Assembly (NCBI GenBank): GCA_028565715.1
Contig: JAOXYC010232014.1
Coordinates: forward strand, 1-16,090
Source of the DNA: Phoronis pallida
Lineage: Eukaryota > Phoronida > Phoronidae
Direction of reading: 5' to 3'
DNA: 16,090 nt
Within the stretch, counting starts at the first letter, position 1; every line of letters begins with the position of its first letter. Below the pieces are notes generated by a model. It was not told the DNA's origin. It ran no database searches and saw nothing but the letters and a program-made list of their open reading frames with translations. The position numbers and the translations under genes are program-made. Below are positions 1 through 6,196 of the stretch, piece by piece.

Positions 1-107
1 TCGTTTCTACAGAAGTTGCATCTCAGAGATCACAGCATTCTTCAGTTTAGTTTTGGACATTTTCAACATTATTTATTTTTATTTTTTTTCTTTATTGAAA
101 GTTCAAA

Positions 108-665
108 TTTAACGTAAGTGTGAACCTTAGTAACTGGGGGTCAGTTTTCATGACATGCAAAAAATACTGTGTATTTTATGCCCACAAAAGTATATATTTT
201 CTGAAAGGTGAATAAAATTGGAATCTATTGGTGACTATTTTAAAATTTCAAAAAAAAAATGTTGGTCATATGACCAATTTTTTTACTAAAAAAAAATCAT
301 TTTATTTCTTGAACAAGGATTTCAGGAGCAATACATACTATATGGGCACGGTTTTTATTTTAATATAGTCTATTTTGTGTATTGAAGGGACACTGATCTC
401 AAAATTTTGCTAAATATTTTAGTTTTGGAAATATCAAATTTTAAAGCTAACATTTTGTTAAATTTCGTTTTTTATGAAAGTCTTCATTTTTGAAGCTCTA
501 TTGCTCAGCAATGGAGGGGTCAATAAAAAATCTGAGACCCGTTTCCCTTGTTATAAGGCTGAAAAGTATATCTTTAAATTTTCATGAAGATACGACCACT
601 CATTGCTGAGAAATCTATGTTCAAAAAGTGCCAAAAATAGCCTAAATGTTCACACTTACGTTAAA
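108..665. mobile_element. MITE-like element with 18-bp perfect terminal inverted repeats
   Basis: TTTAACGTAAGTGTGAAC at 108-125 is exactly repeated in reverse complement at 648-665. The 558-bp interior is AT-rich with no meaningful ORF, so the element would be non-autonomous. A perfect 16-bp palindrome, TTGGTCATATGACCAA, sits inside at 262-277. I do not see a convincing target-site duplication, so the boundaries may be slightly off and the superfamily is not assigned. Confidence 0.6.
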
Positions 666-1333
666 ACGTTTACATTTAAGAATTTGTTTTATTTTATAAA
701 GATTTGACAAAGAAACGTGATCAAATGTATAAAAGTATCAGGAGAAATGCCATTGCTCAAATGTTGACTTTTTTATTGTTGCTTACTAGATAATTATAAC
801 ATTTTCAAACGTAAAACCTGTGCGGGCAGCCACCTTTCAATCACACAGATTTAGCATATAAGGTGCTTTTAAAAAGTTTTGAAAAAGATTTTTCATTTGA
901 CTATTTACATTTATATCTAGAAAACACCAAAATCATGAACCAGTCAGGGCAGTGCAACTCAACACAATAAAAATATAGAGGACATAGGATAGATGGAATG
1001 AGACTCCGTGCAATAAAAGTTGCTAGGTGTCTCACTACTCAAAGAAGCACTTACGGTCACAGAAAATACATTTTGATATCTCACAAACAGTCTGTTGACA
1101 ATCCAATAACCAGCAGAATATCGGCAAAATAAGATGTAACAAGCTTTTTACACCAAAACGATAATGAAAGAAAAGAACCATATACATAGTAAAGTTGACA
1201 GTAAACAATCTTATTTGTGCGTGTTTAAATGTAGACAAACTACGACGCCTTAGTTTTGCAGACAAGCTTTTTTTTTTTTTTTTTTTTTCTTTAAGTTTTT
1301 TTTAAAGTTGTTTTAATTTAATTTATTGTAAAG

Positions 1334-1388
1334 TGCTCAGTAATTGAGCACTATATAGGTACTGAGAATAAATAAATTAATAAATAAT
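1334..1388 (+). repeat. SINE-like 3' tail
   Basis: A short hairpin, GTGCTCAGTAATTGAGCAC, is followed by ACTATATAGG and then an AATAAATAAATTAATAAATAA run. A small hairpin, ATATA and A/T-rich short tandem units resemble the 3' ends of tRNA-derived SINEs in marine invertebrates. No tRNA-like head was recognised upstream, so this may be a truncated copy. Confidence 0.35.
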
Positions 1389-1472
1389 ATGCCTGACTGT
1401 GTGTACTTAACTTGACGCAGCACCAGCTATCAGCTGCACAGAGTCTCATTGATTGAAAGTTTTCTGTGATTA

Positions 1473-2132
1473 GTCAACAAGGGTGCCATAGTTCACAGCC
1501 CACGCACCAGAAAACTCTGCCACGCGCCAGAATACCAGGGAAACGGTTCTGAAAACACAGGGACACACCAGATTACACGGCTAACGCACCCAAAATATCG
1601 AGGCCATGAACAAATCTTTGCCGACAACACGGCTAATTCACCTACAAACTAGGTCAATGTACAAAATGTTGAAAAGTCCCGCGTAATCTCGCATACTCTC
1701 AGTCACTCTCCTGTATATTGTTAACCTGTTTCTTTGTTTGCAGCAGTCTTCGTATATCCGTAACAATAACACGGCTACACGCTTATTACGTAACATGTTA
1801 AGAAACGAAAATAGCTCAGTGTAAACAATGAGCTACATACAATCAAGCACATTGGTGTAAACAACTATAGTGCGCACAGGGTATCACGGCCTAACACAAT
1901 AAAAACTGGTGCGTGCCTAAGTTTTTAGGGCGGTAAAATGGATTGACTTGGTTTGAAGGTGAATCGGCCGTGTAGTCGGCAAACATTTGTACATGAACTC
2001 GATATTTTGGGTGCGTTAGCCGTGTAATCTGGTGTGTCCCTGTGTTTTTGGAACCGTTACCCTGGTATTCTGGCGCGTGGCAGAGTTTTCTGGTGCGTGG
2101 GCTGTGTACTAGGGGACGCTTGGTCAATACTA
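1473..2132. repeat. Large foldback (inverted-repeat) element with ~20-bp internal periodicity
   Basis: The left arm, about 1473-1657, is the imperfect reverse complement of the right arm, about 1940-2132, around a loop of about 280 bases. Matching blocks include CAGCCCACGCACCAGAAAAC, the CACGCGCCAGAATACCAGGG region and TTGCCGAC...ACACGGC. Within each arm the core ACGCACCAG recurs in degenerate form about every 20-21 bases (1502, 1522, 1563 and 1583 on the left). Coding potential is absent. It resembles a foldback/MITE insertion; terminal duplications are not evident. Confidence 0.7.
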
Positions 2133-2144
2133 ATCCAATCTTAC

Positions 2145-2199
2145 CTGCATCAATTCTTTATGAGCCTCCGGGTCGTCTTTCATGAGGGCTCTTAATTGG
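2145..2199 (-). CDS. COQ7: COQ7 coding exon 4 ([11 protein letters not shown] segment)
   Basis: The acceptor is ATTTCTTTCAG and the donor is GTAAGA; length 55 nt. The first base completes the split Asn codon, then 18 codons encode the helix-linker before the final ligand helix. It ends in phase 0 after a Gln codon that aligns with human Q169. It is too short to stand out as an ORF. The right arm of a large foldback element ends about 12 bases beyond this donor. Confidence 0.93.
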
Positions 2200-4775
2200 C
2201 TGAAAGAAATATAGTGTACAAATTTTATTAAACAATTACCTGAAACTCCCCATACTGAAAAACTTCTCTATTTTTTTTAAAGTTTGCCTTCAACGTGGAA
2301 TGCATATAAATACAAGCTACCCCACTAAATTTGTTTACATCACCCCTTCAGATATATATTTTAGAGTAGGTAACCTTTCTTCAGTCCCAAATGCATTAAT
2401 AACACTACCCCACAGTATATATATAAATTTGAAAAGACAGAAAAAATCAGAGGTGATTGTTGTATATATATATATTGCAAGAAAAAATGGACAGAAGTAA
2501 AACTAGGCGCATTTCTGCCAGAAATACACCAAGACAAAAGAGCACCATAATGCTCACAAAAATGCGCCTAAATGACGCCAACTATGAGCAGTCAATAAAT
2601 CCTTTTACAGGGAGCGGCTGAAGTGCAAAAAAAGCTGCCAGAAATGTGCCAATGTGCAAGACATATGTCTGCAAGAAAAATGTCACAAGTGATGTACTTC
2701 TATCTGCAATATACTGTATATCCTAACTGTATAAAATCCAGAGCTTTCAAAATATATTCTTTGTCAAAGGCGTGCACTTTAAATTGTACACCATTGACAA
2801 GGATATAATATATTGATTATGTAGAAAGCTCTAGATTTTATACCGTTTTTATCATGTCAGCATTAGTCAGAGTACATTTTTGTGTATTTATAAGTCATTT
2901 CAAATATGGAAATCAGCCAACAAGGGTGAAATTTATTTTTTGAAATGTAACCATCAGGTATATCACACTTTGAGTTATATCTTAACCTTTATAGCCATTT
3001 CATTTTGTTTAGAAGTGCTCAAATCTGTGCTTTATAAAGGTTGACAAATCCAATGAAATTTGAATACAGTCAATATTTTTTTTTTTAATTCAGTATAGCA
3101 CTAAGCAGCTTTTGGGAAAAAGGACCAAATACTGAATTTATATCTTTATAAGAATTTCATGTAAGTCAAGCCAACATTTAGAACAAATTTTCCTCTAGAA
3201 CATAAAGTTCCTTATAACCCAACAAGATGTAATGTAACCCTGGATGTAATAAATGTGAGGAGTGAAGGAAGTCTTCTGGGTGGCTGCACATAATCCCTCT
3301 CTCAACAAACAAGGAGTAAGATTTAGACTTTCCAATTCCTGGACCAGGATTATACATAGAATCTCAAATCCTAACATCAGAGGTCACTCTCAGCCGACAG
3401 CTCAGCAGTGATGTCACTCCCGTTTCTGGCCTATTCACTACGCAAACCTTAGTCAAAGGACACAGACGTGTCCGCAACATTGGGAGAGAAATTTTACTCG
3501 GTGAGTCCAGTGTACCAGATTAATAAAGTTTACTTACTTGTCATAATGTTCACCAATGCTGGTTTCTACAGCCACAGTACATGCCATTGCAGCCTCCTTG
3601 CCCAGTAATGCTGTGCCAGCACCTATCAAATAAGAAATTCATAAACAATCAGGAATATTTTTTGTTTAAAATAAGATAAGATAACAATAAAAATATATTG
3701 TAGGAGGAAAATTTGCTCTAAATGTCGGCTTGGCTTACATGAACTCAACTATAAAATCTCCTTGTGAGTTGAATTGAATATATTTTCATCATATATTCAG
3801 GAGATATGGACAATCTTTTTCACCATTTTATAGACAAGTGGTTAAAGTGACAGCTTTTAGAGCCACAAAATCATGTTACAACTTTTTATCATTCACACAT
3901 TTAGTAGTTTATCTTTCAAACAGGTGTTGTTGAACTGTAATGACCATTGCGCAATGGTCACTACAGTTCAGCAACGCCTGTTTGAAAGAGAATCTCCTGC
4001 CGGTGTACACCAATTTAGTAGTTTGTGTGAATGATAACAAGTTGAAACATATGATTCAGTGGTTTGTGAGGCTAACTAGATCCTTGTAAGACTGACTCTA
4101 TGGTAGGCTCGAATACATTGTCAATATGCGTACAGACAACAATATTACCCAAAGCAAAGCCTGCTATATTCCAGAGTGGAGTAAGAACTGTGGGTCTCAC
4201 ACGATATTCGGGAATCAATCTTTCAAATGTTGCCAAATGATGCTTTTCTTGATCTTGCATGTGCTAGAAAACAAACAATAATATTAATTATTAATGCAGT
4301 CCCTTATTCTACTCTTTGTTCATTTTGTTTATATTTGTTTTTCAAATGTTGAAAAATAATGTTAACTTGTCTAGTAAATTATGTGCCAGTTAACAGAGCA
4401 TTATTGGTTTGCACTTTTTTCACCAGCTTTATCATCATGTGTGAAGACAAATGCCCTATTTTCACAGGGTGTTATAATATTTGAATTAACTTTCTACCAT
4501 GAGGTAGCGCATTTTTAAAAATATTGCATTTGTATGACAAATCTGATTTAATTTAAATTGCACAAAGAGTAAACCTTTATAGTAGGTCCAACAGATGTTT
4601 TTCCTAAGACTGTCAGTTGGCCTTCGTAGATTTTGTCTGCACCCAATTCTCCAGCATGGTCAACCCGTATTATTTTGTCTAGAAGCTCACGTGTCCTCTG
4701 TTGTGATGCTCTTGTAGCTACACCTCTGCTCGACAATCTCCTTAGTCCTTGAGGAAGGTGACTTTTAGAGAACAT
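2145..4775 (-). CDS. COQ7: COQ7, 5-demethoxyubiquinone hydroxylase, mitochondrial (partial; 4 exons, 3' end outside window)
   Basis: COQ7 hydroxylates demethoxyubiquinone in the penultimate step of ubiquinone synthesis, with COQ9, on the matrix face of the inner mitochondrial membrane. Coding exons on the minus strand are 4775-4575, 4263-4149, 3622-3538 and 2199-2145, giving 152 residues. Residues 1-30 are Arg/Ser-rich with almost no acidic residues, as in a mitochondrial presequence. The ferritin-like di-iron fold follows. Visible ligands are Glu43 (in DHAGE), Glu73 and His76 (ExxH) and Glu125 (in VAVETS), matching human E60, E90, H93 and E142. The last ligand pair (human E178/H181) belongs to a downstream exon that I could not find between 1 and 2144, so intron 4 must exceed 2.1 kb unless the gene is broken. 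The start is supported by an in-frame TGA upstream (4806-4808) with no ATG between. Recognition is by family knowledge, with clear agreement in every exon. Confidence 0.95.
2200..3537 (-). other. COQ7 intron 3
   Basis: This 1338-base intron has donor GTAAGT and acceptor TTTCAG. It holds a short TA tract (about 2463-2475), an 11-bp perfect inverted pair (TAGGCGCATTT near 2505 and its complement near 2562-2572), a stem-loop element listed separately and a poly-T run near 3075. Nothing in it reads as coding. Confidence 0.85.
2722..2848. repeat. Short inverted-repeat (hairpin) element in COQ7 intron 3
   Basis: GTATAAAATCCAGAGCTTTC at 2727-2746 pairs with 2824-2843 with a single mismatch. A second inner pair (TTGTCAA / TTGACAA) lies between them. 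The roughly 125-bp span has the form of a small MITE or hairpin relic. Confidence 0.55.
3538..3622 (-). CDS. COQ7: COQ7 coding exon 3 (third-helix Glu ligand)
   Basis: The acceptor is TTTGATAG and the donor is GTAAGT; length 85 nt. It encodes [20 protein letters not shown], followed by a segment ending in HYD. The conserved Glu of VAVET corresponds to human E142. The split Gly codon with exon 2 and the split Asn codon with exon 4 both restore conserved residues. Confidence 0.95.
3623..4148 (-). other. COQ7 intron 2
   Basis: This 526-base intron has donor GTAATA. Nearly half of it is a palindromic element, listed separately, whose outer end lies about 70 bases from the exon 2 donor. The rest is AT-rich with no coding signal. 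Confidence 0.85.
3852..4078. repeat. Near-perfect palindromic foldback element in COQ7 intron 2
   Basis: The centre is a perfect 18-bp palindrome, GACCATTGCGCAATGGTC (3942-3959), with its dyad between 3950 and 3951. Pairing continues with few mismatches over about 40 bases per arm (3911-3950 / 3951-3990). After an asymmetric gap it resumes through TTATCATTCACAC (about 3887) against GTGTGAATGATAA (about 4025) and the AATCAT / ATGATT blocks. This is a MITE- or foldback-type structure of about 220 bp with practically no loop. Confidence 0.75.
4149..4263 (-). CDS. COQ7: COQ7 coding exon 2 (ExxH ligand motif)
   Basis: The acceptor is TTTTCTAG and the donor is GTAATA. The exon is 115 nt, enters in phase 0 and leaves after the first base of a Gly codon. 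It encodes DQEKHH with the Glu/His iron ligands and the conserved [12 protein letters not shown] helix, ending in GFAL. The reading frame stays open past the donor into intron 2, but that tail does not resemble COQ7. Confidence 0.95.
4264..4574 (-). other. COQ7 intron 1
   Basis: This 311-base intron has a weak donor (GTTTAC) and acceptor TTTTCTAG. It is AT-rich. I see no repeat or coding feature in it. Confidence 0.85.
4575..4775 (-). CDS. COQ7: COQ7 coding exon 1 (start, presequence, first iron ligand)
   Basis: The exon holds 67 complete codons from the ATG at 4775 to a Lys codon before the donor GTTTAC, phase 0. It encodes the targeting presequence and the conserved IIRVDHAGE segment with the first di-iron Glu. 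A TACAG at 4788-4784 lies just upstream of the ATG and could be a splice acceptor, so a non-coding 5' UTR exon further upstream is possible. Confidence 0.95.
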
Positions 4776-5104
4776 TCTCAGAGCTGTAATGTTAATATGA
4801 AAACATCAACAATGAAATCAACAATATGTTCTTGTTCTACGGCCATATAAATTCAGTGACCCAAGTGTTCTGTCATTGCATAGATTCTGATAATGTTCGG
4901 ATGAGATTACAATATGGCCTTATGACATAGCCACCCGGGGGTATTTCTCCCATGCCACATACGGATTGGAACCTATAGTGAATCCCTTTTTCACAGATTG
5001 TAGTATTTTTGTGGATAGGTTTTTTCCAAGAATGGGTGGGTATTTATATGGGAACATATGAAAGGCCGAGAGTAGACGAGACTCTAATTCATTGGCAATA
5101 AACA

Positions 5105-5214
5105 GTACAAGTCGAATATAGCGGTCCCTGATTTACTTCCTGTGATTCAGTCAATTAAAACACATTGACTGAATAACGGGAATAAACGAGGGACCACTAT
5201 ATTCGACTTGTACC
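5105..5214. repeat. 110-bp inverted-repeat (MITE-like) element in spacer
   Basis: GTACAAGTCGAATATAG at 5105-5121 pairs with CTATATTCGACTTGTAC at 5198-5214. The stem continues through GGTCCCT / AGGGACC, and an inner pair, ATTCAGTCAAT / ATTGACTGAAT, flanks a small loop. The whole element folds on itself and has no coding capacity. Confidence 0.7.
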
Positions 5215-5248
5215 ATGTAAACTATGGCCCGGGCACTTCAGTGCTTCA

Positions 5249-5445
5249 AAAGTCCTCTGTTGTGCGCTTTGTGACGACCTTGCGCTTTGTGTCGACATCG
5301 ACAGATAGCGCTGCCCGTTTTGTCGATCGATACATTGGCTGCCGATGTGTCAATGGGTTTACGCTGCCTGTTTTGTCGATGTATCGACCAGTAAAAATCG
5401 ACACAACGCGCAAGTCCGCAATGCGCAGAACACCCTCGAACTCCA
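5249..5445. repeat. CpG-rich imperfect foldback element with internal direct repeat
   Basis: The ends near 5249-5294 and 5396-5444 are imperfect reverse complements (GTGCGCTTTGTG...TTGCGCTTTGTGTCGAC against GTCGATTTTT-side sequence reading GTTGTGTCGAT and TTGCGCG). Inside, CGCTGCCCGTTTTGTCGAT (5309-5327) recurs at 5362-5380 with one change. CpG is far denser than in the flanks, with many TCGA sites. ORFs on both strands here are by-products of the symmetry. Confidence 0.55.
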
Positions 5446-6018
5446 AAACTAAGGCATGAAGAGTCAGGTTGCAAAATGGAATTTCATATGTTTGCTTCAG
5501 TAAGCTGAAAGTGATTATTTCAACACAACCAGGTATATTTTGAATTCAGATTGAAATTACGTAAAAGTTGTAAACAGGTCAACATGATCATAACTGATGA
5601 AATTGAATGAAAGCATTGATTCTGGTAAACAGCACAGACAAAACTGACACATCAACAGACGCGAATGTATCTGGTGTGTGAAATAGTTTATGTGGCAGAT
5701 GTATATCTAAATGGATCTGAATTGTGCAGATTGTTGACACAAATCCGTACCAAAACCAAGTGAAGTTGTACAGAACTTCAGAAGCTGAGAAGCGAACAGT
5801 TTTCTTCTTGAGGTTTCTCTAGTACTGGAGGAGAGAAAAGAAACAAAACAAATATCTAAAGCCGCAAAAGAAGTCAAATTAAACATAGATTTCAAGTAAT
5901 AAACTACCAAAAAGTATAAATGTGTACTAAAATTCGCATCATTTGGTAAATTGAACGGATTTTTTCTGAAGTTGACGAAGACTTTTACAACTTTTACAAC
6001 AAAAGTCTGCAGTTCGTA

Positions 6019-6048
6019 ACTTCCGGGGAGAAAATGGCGTCCATGTGA
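6019..6048 (+). promoter_or_regulatory. Probable UBR5 core promoter / 5' UTR motifs (ETS-like, YY1-like, uORF)
   Basis: ACTTCCGG at 6019-6026 matches the ETS/GABP core. GAAAATGGCG at 6030-6039 resembles the YY1 element typical of TATA-less housekeeping promoters. The ATG of that YY1-like site opens a four-codon upstream ORF (ATG GCG TCC ATG TGA, 6034-6048) that ends before the main start at 6135. No TATA box is obvious. The transcription start is inferred to lie close to these motifs but is not shown by the sequence. Confidence 0.5.
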
Positions 6049-6134
6049 GAGCGAACGGACGATACGCAGTCGTTTTTAATATTTTTTTTAATTAAAACTG
6101 TTATACATTTAACATATTTTATCGGAATTAAATA

Positions 6135-6196
6135 ATGAACAATCTGCACTTTGTCGTCCACCCGATACCTGGAACTGAAGATCAATTAAATGACAG
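6135..6196 (+). CDS. UBR5: UBR5 exon 1 (start)
   Basis: The exon encodes [20 protein letters not shown] plus two bases of an Arg codon; donor GTAAAA. Only residues 2-4 and 11 differ from the vertebrate N-terminus. An in-frame stop (6129-6131) six bases upstream of the ATG rules out extension. Confidence 0.96.

Larger units (their letters stand above)
1..2144 (-). other. COQ7 intron 4 (partial), no coding exon found
   Basis: No COQ7 terminal exon (EExxH helix, conserved C-terminus) can be read on either strand here. Visible content is a 558-bp terminal-inverted-repeat element, a 23-nt poly-T run at 1266-1288, a SINE-like 3' tail and a large foldback repeat, all listed separately. The small ORFs on both strands look spurious: no recognisable domain, no coding-like composition. 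Confidence 0.75.
4784..6018. other. COQ7-UBR5 spacer (divergent), mostly non-coding
   Basis: The start codons of the two divergent genes are 1.36 kb apart. The spacer contains two inverted-repeat elements, listed separately. Several short ORFs cross it, but they overlap palindromic repeats or lack recognisable domains. The COQ7 transcription start is not evident; if the acceptor-like TACAG before its ATG is used, a 5' UTR exon lies somewhere here. An acceptor-like pyrimidine tract followed by CAG on the minus strand near 5830 is one weak candidate. Confidence 0.6.

Noticed and set aside
1891-2127. 78-codon minus-strand ORF over the foldback right arm
   Set aside because: It lies within the inverted repeat, has no recognisable domain, and its openness follows from the repeat sequence. 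The true coding exon 4 begins next to it in a different context.
5208-5474. Overlapping ORFs on both strands around 5208-5474
   Set aside because: Mutually overlapping frames over a CpG-rich palindromic element; symmetry explains the lack of stops and no protein family is recognisable.
5707-5910. 67-codon minus-strand ORF with a hydrophobic start, upstream of COQ7
   Set aside because: No similarity to a COQ7 N-terminus, and the COQ7 start is fixed by an in-frame stop. A pyrimidine-rich acceptor-like site inside it could at most belong to an untranslated exon.
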